From Nitriliruptoraceae bacterium (GTDB taxonomy: Bacteria > Actinomycetota > Nitriliruptoria > Nitriliruptorales > Nitriliruptoraceae), in contig JAFIEQ010000032.1 of assembly GCA_020832455.1 (NCBI GenBank), positions 1 through 34,289 of the forward strand: DNA of 34,289 bases, read 5' to 3'. The notes under the pieces are model-generated. The model was given only the letters and a program-made list of their open reading frames with translations, made no database searches and was not told the origin of the DNA. Numbering within the stretch: position 1 is the stretch's first letter; each line of letters starts with the position of its first letter. The position numbers were made by a program, and so were the translations under genes. Below, piece after piece: positions 1 through 7,500 of this stretch.

Positions 1-53
1 AGCGGCATGTCCCCATGATGGGGGACTGGTGCTTTCGGACTTCATAAAGAGCC
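1..53 (-). mobile_element. Terminal end of an ISL3-type insertion sequence (partial)
   Basis: Read on the minus strand, this stretch begins GGCTCTTTATGAAGTCC directly after a biotin-carboxylase reading frame that should continue into the GGGG(R/K)GM nucleotide-binding loop. A terminal repeat starting GGCTCTT is typical of ISL3-family elements, from general knowledge of the family. Base composition drops to roughly half GC here against about 72% next door, as expected for foreign DNA. Only one end is visible; transposase and target duplication lie outside the window. Assemblies commonly break at such repeats, so this may be a contig edge as well as an insertion. Confidence 0.55.
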
Positions 54-543
54 CCCCGCCGGCGACCGCCTTGACCAGCAGCGGGAACCCGACGTCCGCC
101 GCGGCGGCGACGAGGGCGTCGTCGTCGAGGGTGTCGTCGTCGATGCCGGGCACCACCGGGACCCCCGCGGCGGCGAGCCGGCGTTTGGCGGCCGCCTTGT
201 CGCCCATGAGCTCGATGACCTCGGGCGACGGGCCGACGAAGGTCAGTCCGGCCTCGCGCACGGCGCGCGCGAACCGGGCGTTCTCCGCCAGGAAGCCGTA
301 GCCGGGGTGGATCGCATCGGCGCCGGTCCGGGCGGCCGCGGCGAGCACCGCGTCGATGTCGAGGTAGCTGTCGCGGGCCGCGTCCGCGCCGATCCGCACC
401 GCCAGATCGGCGTCGTGGACGTGGGGGGCGTCACGGTCGGCGTCGCTGTACACGGCGACGGTGGCGATGCCGAGTCGCCGGCAGGTCCGCATCACCCGAC
501 GGGCGATCTCCCCCCGGTTCGCGATGAGCACGCGCGTGAACAT
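54..543 (-). pseudogene. Biotin carboxylase (acyl-CoA carboxylase alpha subunit), 5' part only
   Basis: About 163 codons of the N-terminal biotin carboxylase domain. It starts [17 protein letters not shown] and continues with the conserved [10 protein letters not shown] segment, the [15 protein letters not shown] segment and VKAVAGGG. The frame should go on to the Gly-rich ATP-grasp loop but passes instead into AT-richer sequence resembling an IS end. The start ATG at 543 has GGGAG a few bases upstream. In a complete protein this domain carboxylates biotin with ATP and bicarbonate, feeding a carboxyltransferase such as the one at 5078-6688. Family assignment is firm. Which acyl-CoA it serves cannot be told, and whether the gene is truly interrupted or only split by the contig edge is open. 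Confidence 0.85.
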
Positions 544-602
544 GTCGTCTCCCAACCCGTGGCACCGCACGTGCCGTGACGCTGCCAGCCGACGTCGGCC
601 GG

Positions 603-608
603 ACGCTA
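603..608 (-). promoter_or_regulatory. Extended -10 candidate for the biotin carboxylase gene
   Basis: On the minus strand the sequence reads TGCTAGCGT, an extended -10 (TGn followed by TANNNT), placing a start site near 596 and giving a leader of about 50 nt before the ATG at 543. No convincing -35 is visible. Confidence 0.3.
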
Positions 609-785
609 GCAAGGGCACCCCGGGTGACCGGCTGGCGCGCGTCGGGCCGACGCGGTCCGCCGTCGTGGAACCCGACGCCATCGCCGGACGTCTGCCCTGA
701 CGGGGAGCCCCCACCTGCTGTGGCAGGATGTCCGACCCATCGCACGCGCGGTCGCGCCGCGACGTCCCGTCCGAGGAGCCCGATC

Positions 786-1421
786 ATGCGTACGCCCCGC
801 ACCCTGGCCACGTTCGCGATCGCGGCGCTGCTGCTGACCGCCTGTGGAGCCGACACGGACGACGAGGTCGCGGTCGACGACGTCGCCGAGGAGTCACCGG
901 ACGTCGAGGACGAGCCCGACGAGGTCGAGGAGGCCGAGGACCCGGCCGACGAGCCGGCCGAGGACCACGGCGCGGACACCGACCCGGACGAGGAGCTCCC
1001 CGCGGAGGAGGAGACGGAGACGGCCGGCCCGGGTACGAGCGACTCGCCAGAGCCCGACGAGGCGTTGCTGGCCGATCCCTGTGCGCCGCACGAGGACCGC
1101 GAGATGGAGCTGTTCATCGAGCTCGCCTCCCCGGTCCAGGACCAGGTCGCCTCCGGGGCGGTGGCGCTCGTCGGGTGCTCGAACGTCAACGAGGCCACGG
1201 TCGCCTGGGAGCTCTACGACGGCGACGGCCGCCTGCTCGACGAGGGCTTCACCACCGCGGCGTGCGGGACCGGCTGCGTCGGGGCGTTCGAGGACGAGGT
1301 CCCGCTGGACGCGGCGGCGGGCGAGCCGGTGGCCTACCTGCAGGTCTTCAGCCCGAACATGTCGGACGAGGGCGATCGCCAGCTCGCGCTGGTCGAGGTG
1401 CTGGTCGTGCTCGGGAGCTGA
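786..1421 (+). CDS. Lipoprotein with acidic linker and Gmad2 immunoglobulin-like domain
   Basis: 211 residues. The N-terminus has two arginines, a hydrophobic stretch and an LTAC lipobox, with the lipidated Cys at about residue 20, so it should be a membrane-anchored lipoprotein on the outer face. Residues about 22-90 are almost all Asp, Glu, Pro and Ala, a flexible acidic spacer. Residues about 100-205 match the Gmad2 pattern (PF10648 type): SPV, then NVNEATVAWELYDGDGR, GFTTAACG and a closing valine-rich strand. Gmad2 is an Ig-like fold found in exported actinobacterial and spore-germination proteins; its ligand is unknown. GAGGAG lies 7 nt before the ATG and fixes the start. A hairpin follows the stop codon. 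Confidence 0.85.
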   Translation: MRTPRTLATFAIAALLLTACGADTDDEVAVDDVAEESPDVEDEPDEVEEAEDPADEPAEDHGADTDPDEELPAEEETETAGPGTSDSPEPDEALLADPCAPHEDREMELFIELASPVQDQVASGAVALVGCSNVNEATVAWELYDGDGRLLDEGFTTAACGTGCVGAFEDEVPLDAAAGEPVAYLQVFSPNMSDEGDRQLALVEVLVVLGS

Positions 1422-1452
1422 GGGCCGCCGCGCCCGCCGGCGTGGTCGATCA

Positions 1453-1470
1453 GCTGGACGAACGTCCAGT
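1453..1470 (+). terminator. Hairpin after the lipoprotein gene
   Basis: CTGGAC-GAAC-GTCCAG is a perfect 6-bp stem with a 4-nt loop, plus a G-T closing pair, about 30 nt past the stop. There is no T tract, as is usual at this GC content. It could instead be an operator upstream of the sigma factor gene. Confidence 0.35.
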
Positions 1471-1577
1471 CGTGCGCTGGGCGTTCGGCCGGGTCACGGA
1501 TCACCCTCGTCACGCGTGTGTCGGGTGAGCGCGCCGCGATGCGCGCGGACCCCCGCCCGTCGAGGAGGCCCGGCCCG

Positions 1578-2129
1578 ATGCGCACGCCCGACGACCTCGT
1601 CGCCTTCGTGCGGACCGAGCAGCCCAAGCTGGTCCGCGCCTGCGACCTCCTGCTCGACGACCACGCGGTCGCGGAGGAGATCGCCCAGGAGGCGCTGATC
1701 CGCGCCGCCGCGCGGTGGGAACGCATCCGTGGCCTCGACTCCCCGGGAGGATGGGTCCACCGCGTCGCCATCAACCTCGCCACCTCGACCCTGCGGCGCC
1801 GGCAGATCGAACGTCGGGTCCGCGCCCGGGTCGCGGCGCGCGAGGACGCGGTCGACGTCCCCGATCCCGCGGCCTCGACGCCCGGGGCCATCGAGGTCCG
1901 CCGGGCGCTCAGGACCCTGCCGGCGGCGCAGCAGGAGCTGCTGGTCCGCCGGCACGTGCTCGGCGAACGCGCCACCGACCTCGCAGACGACGCGAACGTC
2001 CGCCCCGCGACCATGCGCCAGCGCCTGCGACGGGCGCGCGAGGGCCTACGTGACGCGCTCGGCCCGGACGGCGCGCACCTGCTCGCCGCGCACGACCCCG
2101 ATGACGAGGAGGTTGCCGATGTCCGCTGA
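1578..2129 (+). CDS. ECF RNA polymerase sigma factor, SigE-like family
   Basis: 183 residues from the ATG at 1578, which follows GAGGAGG at a suitable distance; an in-frame upstream start at 1518 lacks such a site. Region 2 covers about residues 5-75 (EEIAQEALIRAAARWERI, then SPGGWVHRVAINLA). Region 4 covers about 100-160 (LRTLPAAQQELLVRRHVLG, then an RQRLRRAREGLRDAL helix). The SPGGWVHRVAINLA segment is characteristic of the actinobacterial SigE-type ECF group. It should direct core RNA polymerase to a small regulon. The stop overlaps the start of the next gene, a membrane protein that is the likely partner. No promoter with a sigma-specific signature was recognised. Confidence 0.88.
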   Translation: MRTPDDLVAFVRTEQPKLVRACDLLLDDHAVAEEIAQEALIRAAARWERIRGLDSPGGWVHRVAINLATSTLRRRQIERRVRARVAAREDAVDVPDPAASTPGAIEVRRALRTLPAAQQELLVRRHVLGERATDLADDANVRPATMRQRLRRAREGLRDALGPDGAHLLAAHDPDDEEVADVR

Positions 2130-3444
2130 CCTCGACCCACTGCTCGCGCAGGCCTCGCGCGGCCCCGAGCGGGACGCGGACCCGGATGCGATCTGGGCGG
2201 CCGGCCGTCGTCGTCGTCGTGGCCGCCTGACGGGCGGTGCCGCCGGCGCGGTGATCGTGCTGGCCGTGGCGTCGGTCGGTCTCCTCGGCGGCTTCAGCGA
2301 GCTGCCGAGCCCGACGATCGATCCGGTCGGCCCGGCCATCCCCCAGGCGACCACGGACGTCGATCCGGACCTCGTCCCGGCGCCCGGTGACGAGCTCGAG
2401 CCGGGGGTCGCGCGCGACCACGCGCTCGATCAGCTCCCCTCGGTGTCGCCGAGCGGGCTGGTCGCTGTGCTCCACGCGGTGGGCCCCACCGAGTGCGCGC
2501 AGCTGGTGCGCGAGGTCCCCGACGGGTCCCTGCTGAGCACCTATGGGCCGTCCGGCGAGCTGCGTGCGAGCCCGGTCGACCCGATCTGCCGGGGACGTGG
2601 CCTGCCCGACGGCCGGCTGCTCATCGATCCGATCTTCGAGGAGCGCGACGGGGACGGGGAACCCGACCTGCAGCTGCTCGACCCGCGCTCGAGCGCGCTG
2701 GAGCGTGCTCGCAGTGGCCTGGAGCGTGGCCACGTGGACCGGCTGGTCGTCGGCGTGACCGAGGACGACACCGACGTGCTGCAGACCGCCGGGAGCGGTC
2801 GCGCGTTGCGTGCCGTCGATCCCGACACCGGGGACTCGCGCACGCTCATCGACCTGGACGTGCACCTGCCCGAGGGGCACCTCGTGCTCGCAGCCGCTCA
2901 CCGGGCGGGCACCACCGTGCTGCTCGCCGGCGAGCGGCCCGGGGGGACCATCGTGCGCGGGGTCGGCCAGCGGGGCGGTGTGACCCAGCTGTGGGTCGCC
3001 AGCGACGACACCGAGCCGCAGGCGGTCCGCGACCTGGGGCAGATCGACGATCCGGAGGCGGGAGCCACCATCCGCAACGCCCTCGGGCCGCGGCTGGTCG
3101 ACGGACCCGACGGGTTGCTGATCGTCACGGTGGAACAGAAGCAGGCCGTGGCCACCGAGGACGGACCGGCGGCCCTGGAGCTCGTCCTGACCGACCTCGA
3201 CGGCAACAGCCGCATCGCCGGCCGACTGTTCGGCACGTTCGGTCTCCCCAACCCAGGGTCCGCGGTCGAGCCGGGACCGAGCCTGGACGTGGTCGGCGAC
3301 CAGGTGCTCGTCGGGCTGCTCAGCGTGGCGGGCGACGAGATCGGTCCGGGTGTCGTGACGCTGTTCGACCTTCGCGACCCCTTCTCCTGGTACCGCACGC
3401 CCATCGAGGACGCGGCCCTGGCCTGGTTCGGCGCACGGGACTGA
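2119..3444 (+). CDS. Single-pass membrane protein paired with the ECF sigma factor
   Basis: 441 residues. The ATG at 2119 follows GAGGAGG and overlaps the end of the sigma gene by 11 nt, so the two are translationally coupled. Residues 1-35 are cytoplasmic and end in a run of arginines. One hydrophobic helix follows (about 36-58), then an extracytoplasmic part of about 380 residues. That part has repeated short beta-rich blocks (GRLLIDPIFEERDGDGEPD, VDPDTGDSRTLIDLD, LFDLRDPFSWY), suggesting a propeller-like or beta-rich sensor fold. The layout matches the membrane proteins often found beside SigE-type ECF factors. No classical zinc anti-sigma motif is present, so an anti-sigma role is inference from position and topology. 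Confidence 0.8.
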   Translation: MSADLDPLLAQASRGPERDADPDAIWAAGRRRRRGRLTGGAAGAVIVLAVASVGLLGGFSELPSPTIDPVGPAIPQATTDVDPDLVPAPGDELEPGVARDHALDQLPSVSPSGLVAVLHAVGPTECAQLVREVPDGSLLSTYGPSGELRASPVDPICRGRGLPDGRLLIDPIFEERDGDGEPDLQLLDPRSSALERARSGLERGHVDRLVVGVTEDDTDVLQTAGSGRALRAVDPDTGDSRTLIDLDVHLPEGHLVLAAAHRAGTTVLLAGERPGGTIVRGVGQRGGVTQLWVASDDTEPQAVRDLGQIDDPEAGATIRNALGPRLVDGPDGLLIVTVEQKQAVATEDGPAALELVLTDLDGNSRIAGRLFGTFGLPNPGSAVEPGPSLDVVGDQVLVGLLSVAGDEIGPGVVTLFDLRDPFSWYRTPIEDAALAWFGARD

Positions 3445-3449
3445 CCCAC

Positions 3450-3484
3450 GACACCGGCGCCCAGGGGATCCGGGCGCCGGTGTC
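3450..3484. terminator. Bidirectional terminator hairpin between convergent genes
   Basis: A perfect 13-bp stem (left arm 3450-3462, right arm 3472-3484; core ACACCGGCGCCC / GGGCGCCGGTGT) with a 9-nt loop. It lies 6 nt past the membrane protein stop and 40 nt before the end of the convergent minus-strand gene. It lacks a T tract but is the strongest hairpin noted in the window. Confidence 0.75.
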
Positions 3485-3523
3485 CGGTCGGTGACGCGAA
3501 CGCTCGGTCCGCGTCGTCGCCGA

Positions 3524-4849
3524 TCAGCCCGTGTAGTCGGGCTCGGCGGCGATGGGTGTCGCCGGCTCCGCCTCCGGCTCGCCGTCGGCCTCGAGCACCT
3601 CGGCGAGGACCTCGGCCTCCTCCTCGGGCTCCGGCTCGTCCTCCTCGGGCACCGGCGGGTACGTCGCTCCGTTGTCCGGGTCGGGGTCCGGTGGGTAGAT
3701 GGGCGTCGGGGCCGTCCACGTCACGGTGACCTCGTTCGACGTCCGTTCGCGCTCGAGCAGGTCCGTGAAGGAGGCGACGATGGTGTCCTCGCCCTCATCG
3801 CTGCCGTCGTAGGCGAACCTCGCACGACCGTCGTCGTCGGTGTCCGCCGTCCCGGTGGTGCCCGCGTGCGGACCGTCCGTGACGGTGAAGGTCACCTCGA
3901 CGTCGGCGGCGGGCCCCTCGTCCTCCTCCACGGTGGCCGTCACCGCGTGGGTCTCGCCGACCTCGATCTCCGCGTCCTGCGGCTCGAGGTCGATGCCGGT
4001 CGGCACCACGACGTCCACGCCACCGATCGCGGCGACGGCACCGAAGTGGGCCCGGCGCGCGGCGGTGCTCTGGTCGTCGTGGGTGACGAGCACGTCCATG
4101 TAGTCCGGGAAGTCGTCGAACACGTCGTGCCAGCAGCACCAGCCGCTCATCCCGCCGGTGGTCAGACCCAGGGCCTCGCCGGCAGGGTTGACCTCGACGG
4201 CCGCGTACTGGGCGACGCCGTCGTCGCTGGTCAACGGCGCGAAGTCACCGAGGGGGCCGACGTAGCCGAACGGGTCGGCGAGCCGGTCCTGGGTCTTGCC
4301 GATGAGGCCGCCGCCGTCGTTGATGAACGCCGCGATGTCGAGATCACGGCCGATCAGCGCCTCGTTCTCCGCGTTGGTCAGGCCGTTCGTGGCACCCCCC
4401 AACTGGTGGGTGCTGCTGGCGACCCCGATCAGCTTGTAGCCGTCGAAGTCGGCCGTGGCGATGTCGCTCGCGCCACGGACGAACGTCACGCTCTCGCCGA
4501 CCACATCTCCGATGTCGCCCTGCCAGTAGTTGCGGACACTGGTCCCGTCCCCGATGACGAGGATCCCGGCGCCGCCGTTGCGCACGTTGTCGAGGACCGA
4601 CTGGACCATGGCGGCGTGCTCGGCCGGCGGCCCGTGGCCCGTCCCGCCGGCGCCTGCCTCGGAGGCAAACCCCAGCAGGATCACCGGGCCGCCGACGCCG
4701 GTCTCCTGGGCGTCGGCACTCGTCCCCGCCGGGGCCAGCAGCGCCAGGGTGAGTGCCATCGCGCCCAGCATCGCGATCCACCGCAGGGGTGGACCGAGCA
4801 TCCGTGGCGCGCTGGCCGCGCTGGCGTGACCGTGCTGTCTGTGTTCCAT
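3524..4849 (-). CDS. Exported protein with an Ig-like (Big_1-type) domain and acidic tail
   Basis: 441 residues from the ATG at 4849, which follows GGAGGT. Residues about 1-50 form a long signal peptide with a basic, His-rich start and a hydrophobic core ending near SADAQ. Residues about 55-290 are an unrecognised domain that opens PVILLGFASEAG, has VRNGGAGILVIGDG and AAFINDGGGLIGKTQD, and includes a CCWHD motif. The alternating hydrophobic strands and Gly-rich turns resemble a Rossmann-like or glutamine-amidotransferase-like fold, but I cannot name it. Residues about 300-390 look like a bacterial Ig-like domain 1 (AEIEVGETHAVTATV, then FAYDGSDEGEDTIVASF). The C-terminus is Pro/Glu-rich without an LPXTG anchor. 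Likely a secreted or surface-associated protein; function unknown. Confidence 0.8.
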   Translation of the reverse strand: MEHRQHGHASAASAPRMLGPPLRWIAMLGAMALTLALLAPAGTSADAQETGVGGPVILLGFASEAGAGGTGHGPPAEHAAMVQSVLDNVRNGGAGILVIGDGTSVRNYWQGDIGDVVGESVTFVRGASDIATADFDGYKLIGVASSTHQLGGATNGLTNAENEALIGRDLDIAAFINDGGGLIGKTQDRLADPFGYVGPLGDFAPLTSDDGVAQYAAVEVNPAGEALGLTTGGMSGWCCWHDVFDDFPDYMDVLVTHDDQSTAARRAHFGAVAAIGGVDVVVPTGIDLEPQDAEIEVGETHAVTATVEEDEGPAADVEVTFTVTDGPHAGTTGTADTDDDGRARFAYDGSDEGEDTIVASFTDLLERERTSNEVTVTWTAPTPIYPPDPDPDNGATYPPVPEEDEPEPEEEAEVLAEVLEADGEPEAEPATPIAAEPDYTG

Positions 4850-4949
4850 CGTCTGACCTCCGCTGGTCGTCCGGGACCCGTACGAGGGCATGCGAACGCG
4901 GATCCTCCCGCCGGTCGGCGTTCGGATCGCGGCCGTGCACGTCCCCTCA

Positions 4950-4979
4950 GGTGCCGAAGGCTCTCCCGCCGCCGGCACC
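4950..4979 (-). terminator. Possible terminator of the carboxyltransferase gene
   Basis: GGTGCCG (4950-4956) pairs perfectly with CGGCACC (4973-4979) across a 16-nt loop, about 100 nt past the stop of the minus-strand gene ending at 5078. No T tract. It could also belong to the leader of the exported protein gene downstream. Confidence 0.3.
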
Positions 4980-5077
4980 CCCACCATGGGGGGACCGAGC
5001 GCGGCGGTCAACCCCCAACGCACGCAGTGCGGTGCGGCGTGCGCGCGGCGTGAGCGGTGCCCGCCACACCACGCCGA

Positions 5078-6688
5078 TCACATCCGGAAGACCCCGTAGG
5101 ACGGCCGCTCGATCGGTGCGTTGAGGCTCGCGGCGAGCGCGAGCCCCAACGTGTCGCGCGTGTCGACCGGGTCGATGATGCCGTCGTCCCAGAGGCGGGC
5201 GGTGGCGTGGTAGGGGTTGCCCTGGCGCTCGTAATCGGCCCGGATGGGCGCCTTGAAGGCCTCCTCGTCCTCGCTCGACCAGGTCTCGCCCGCCGCCTCG
5301 AGACCATCGCGCTTGACGGTGGCCAGCACCGTCGCCGCCTGCTCACCACCCATGACCGAGATGCGCGCGTTCGGCCACATCCACAGGAACCGTGGGTCGT
5401 ACGCGCGGCCGCACATCGCGTAGTTCCCGGCGCCGAAGGACCCACCGATCACGACCGTGAACTTCGGCACGCTCGAGCAGGCGACCGCGGTCACCAGCTT
5501 CGCGCCGTCCTTGGCGATGCCGCCGGCCTCGTACTCGCGCCCGACCATGAACCCGGAGATGTTCTGCAGGAACACCAGCGGGATCCCCCGCTGGTTGCAC
5601 AGCTCGATGAAGTGGGCGCCCTTCAGCGCCGACTCGCGGAACAGGATCCCGTCGTTGGCCACGATGCCGACGGGGATGCCGTGGATCCGGGCGAACCCGC
5701 AGACCAGCGTCTCGCCGTAGAGGTCCTTGAACCCGTGGAAGCGCGACCCGTCGACGAGGCGGGCGATGACCTCGCGCACCGGGGTGGGTTGGCGCACGTC
5801 CGCGGACACGATCCCGTACAGCTCGTCGGGATCGTGCAGCGGCGGTTCGGGCGCCGCGAGGTCGAGCCCGCTCGTGGGCGCACGCCTGCCGAGGTTGGCG
5901 ACCACGTCCCGCGCGATCGCCAGCGCGTGCCGGTCGTCCGCGGCGAGGTGGTCGACCACCCCGGAGGTGCGTGCGTGCAGGTCGCCGCCGCCGAGCTCCT
6001 CGGCCGAGACCTGCTCGCCGGTGGCGGCCTTCACCAGCGGCGGGCCGCCGAGGAAGATCGTGCCCTGCTCGCGCACGATGATGGTCTCGTCGCTCATCGC
6101 CGGGACGTAGGCCCCACCGGCGGTGCACGAGCCCATGACCACGGCGATCTGGGGGATGCCCATGCCCGACAACTGCGCCTGGTTGCGGAAGATCCGCCCG
6201 AAGTGCTCGCGGTCCGGGAAGACCTCCTCCTGCAGGGGGAGGAACGCGCCCCCGGAGTCGACCAGGTAGAGGCAGGGCAGCCGGTTGTCGCGCGCCACCT
6301 CCTGCGCGCGCAGGTGCTTCTTGACCGTGATCGGGTAGTAGGTGCCGCCCTTCACGGTGGCGTCGTTGGCGACGACGACGACCTCGCGGCCGTGGACCCG
6401 GCCGACCCCGGTGATGATGCCGGCGCCGGGCGCGTCGTCGTCGTACATGCCCGTCGCCGCCAACGGCGACAGCTCGAGGAACGGTGAGGCCGGGTCGAGC
6501 AGGGCCTCGACGCGGTCCCGGGGCAGCAGCTTGCCGCGACCCTCGTGGCGCGCTCGGGCGCGCTCGGACCCGCCACGGGCGGCGCGTTCGACGCGGGCGC
6601 GCAGGTCGTCGCGCAGGCCGAGGTGGTGGGCCCGGTTGGCGCGGTACCGCGCACTGTCCGGGTCGACGGTGGTGGGGAGGGGCTCCAT
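5078..6688 (-). CDS. Acyl-CoA carboxylase carboxyltransferase subunit, methylcrotonyl-CoA carboxylase beta type
   Basis: 536 residues, the usual length for the beta subunit of 3-methylcrotonyl-CoA carboxylase. It transfers a carboxyl group from carboxybiotin to an acyl-CoA, in leucine breakdown if the assignment holds. The two crotonase-like halves are complete. The first half has [19 protein letters not shown] and [17 protein letters not shown]; the second has [25 protein letters not shown] and [18 protein letters not shown]. The PLQEEVFPD and [14 protein letters not shown] segments favour the methylcrotonyl/geranyl group over propionyl-CoA carboxylase. No biotinylated alpha subunit is adjacent; the nearest biotin carboxylase is the truncated one at 54-543, same strand but separated by three other genes. 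There is no Shine-Dalgarno sequence, and a TAGAGT -10 lies 8 nt before the ATG. Confidence 0.9.
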   Translation of the reverse strand: MEPLPTTVDPDSARYRANRAHHLGLRDDLRARVERAARGGSERARARHEGRGKLLPRDRVEALLDPASPFLELSPLAATGMYDDDAPGAGIITGVGRVHGREVVVVANDATVKGGTYYPITVKKHLRAQEVARDNRLPCLYLVDSGGAFLPLQEEVFPDREHFGRIFRNQAQLSGMGIPQIAVVMGSCTAGGAYVPAMSDETIIVREQGTIFLGGPPLVKAATGEQVSAEELGGGDLHARTSGVVDHLAADDRHALAIARDVVANLGRRAPTSGLDLAAPEPPLHDPDELYGIVSADVRQPTPVREVIARLVDGSRFHGFKDLYGETLVCGFARIHGIPVGIVANDGILFRESALKGAHFIELCNQRGIPLVFLQNISGFMVGREYEAGGIAKDGAKLVTAVACSSVPKFTVVIGGSFGAGNYAMCGRAYDPRFLWMWPNARISVMGGEQAATVLATVKRDGLEAAGETWSSEDEEAFKAPIRADYERQGNPYHATARLWDDGIIDPVDTRDTLGLALAASLNAPIERPSYGVFRM

Positions 6689-6696
6689 GCGGTCGG

Positions 6697-6702
6697 ACTC
6701 TA
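6697..6702 (-). promoter_or_regulatory. -10 element of a leaderless carboxyltransferase transcript
   Basis: TAGAGT on the minus strand fits the actinobacterial TANNNT consensus and ends 8 nt before the ATG at 6688. Transcription would start at or within a base or two of the start codon. This agrees with the absence of any ribosome binding site. The -35 region is not convincing. Confidence 0.45.
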
Positions 6703-6734
6703 GGCCCCACGCGCCTCGTCGCTGGGCCCGGCGG

Positions 6735-6754
6735 GACCACGCCTCCGCGTGGTC
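6735..6754 (-). terminator. Hairpin overlapping the yqeY stop codon
   Basis: GACCACGC and GCGTGGTC form a perfect 8-bp stem with a 4-nt loop. The stem includes two bases of the TGA stop at 6753-6755. It is positioned to end yqeY transcription just before the leaderless promoter of the carboxyltransferase gene. No T tract. Confidence 0.6.
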
Positions 6755-7211
6755 AGCCGACCAGGCGTGCCTTGACCAGGGCGGAGACCCGCCCGCCGTC
6801 GGCCTGGGTGCCGACCTCGGCCATGACGGCCTTCATGACCGCCCCCATCTGCTTCGGGCCGTCGGCGCCCTGCTCGTCGATCACCCGGTCGATGATCGCC
6901 TGCAGTTCGTCGTCGCCGAGCTGGGCCGGCAGGTAGGCCTCGTAGATGGCAGCCTCGGCGCCCTCGGACGCGGCCTGCTCCGCGCGGCCCGCGTCCGCGA
7001 ACGCCGTCGCCGCCTCGCGACGCCGTTTCACCTCGGTCGTGAGCACGCGCTGGACCACCTCGTCGTCGAGCCGGCCCTGCGGACCGAGCCCGTCCTCGAC
7101 GGCGCGGTTCTTCAACGCGGCCACGACCATCCGCAGCGCGGACACGCGCGGCTTGTCGCGGTCCTTCATCGCCGCGCGCAGGTCGGTCTCGATGCGCTCG
7201 TGCAGGGACAC
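6753..7211 (-). CDS. yqeY: GatB/YqeY domain protein
   Basis: 152 residues from the GTG at 7211, close to the family norm. It begins [19 protein letters not shown] and continues [37 protein letters not shown] and [28 protein letters not shown], all hallmarks of the YqeY family. The fold is shared with the C-terminal domain of the amidotransferase subunit GatB and probably contacts tRNA, but the role of the stand-alone protein is not settled. An in-frame ATG at 7256 would add 15 residues not typical of the family; neither start has a clear ribosome binding site. A hairpin overlaps the stop codon. Upstream lies the homopolymer-rich stretch, so the 5' region may be misassembled. Confidence 0.88.
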   Translation of the reverse strand: MSLHERIETDLRAAMKDRDKPRVSALRMVVAALKNRAVEDGLGPQGRLDDEVVQRVLTTEVKRRREAATAFADAGRAEQAASEGAEAAIYEAYLPAQLGDDELQAIIDRVIDEQGADGPKQMGAVMKAVMAEVGTQADGGRVSALVKARLVG

Positions 7212-7276
7212 GGTGGGGATCGCTTCGCTCGGCGGCAGGGACGTCTCGCCCGGCATGCTAGGGGCCGCACACGAGA

Positions 7277-7371
7277 CGACGCCCCCCCCCCCCCCGGGGG
7301 GGGGGGGGCGCCCCGGGCATCCTCGGGCCCGAACACGCCCCCCCGCCCCCCCCCCGGGGGGGGGGGCGTCG
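7277..7371. repeat. Two C/G homopolymer palindromes
   Basis: C14 followed directly by G13 (7282-7308), then a second copy with C7, G, C10 and G11 (7338-7366). The outer edges CGACGCCCC and GGGGCGTCG are also inverted complements, so the whole 95 nt could fold as nested hairpins. Such pure C/G runs are rare even at 72% GC and recur in this window only at 8939-9031. They may be stable intergenic hairpins inflated by sequencing error, or plain assembly artefact. No gene is visible between 7257 and 7437. Confidence 0.6.
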
Positions 7372-7437
7372 GGACGATCGCCGGCACGGTCCATGGGAGC
7401 GCGGATCCGGCCGGTGCCGCGGAGCGGCGGGCGGTCG

Positions 7438-7461
7438 TCGTGAGGTGGGAGGACCTCACGA
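7438..7461 (-). terminator. Terminator hairpin of the histone-like gene
   Basis: A perfect 9-bp stem (TCGTGAGGT / ACCTCACGA) with a 6-nt loop, about 40 nt past the stop of the minus-strand gene ending at 7501. It has no T tract. It is separate from the C/G palindromes further downstream. Confidence 0.6.
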
Positions 7462-7500
7462 GACGATCGTCGATCGACAGTGCGGGTCAGGCGGTCGAGG

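Noticed and set aside
4941-4975. Glycine-riboswitch-like bases (GCGGGAGAG on the minus strand, GCCGAAGG on the plus)
   Set aside because: The conserved elements are on opposite strands and in the wrong order, so no aptamer can form; a simple hairpin explains the pattern.
3491-6487. Two long plus-strand frames opposite the exported protein and the carboxyltransferase
   Set aside because: Antisense shadows of well-supported minus-strand genes.
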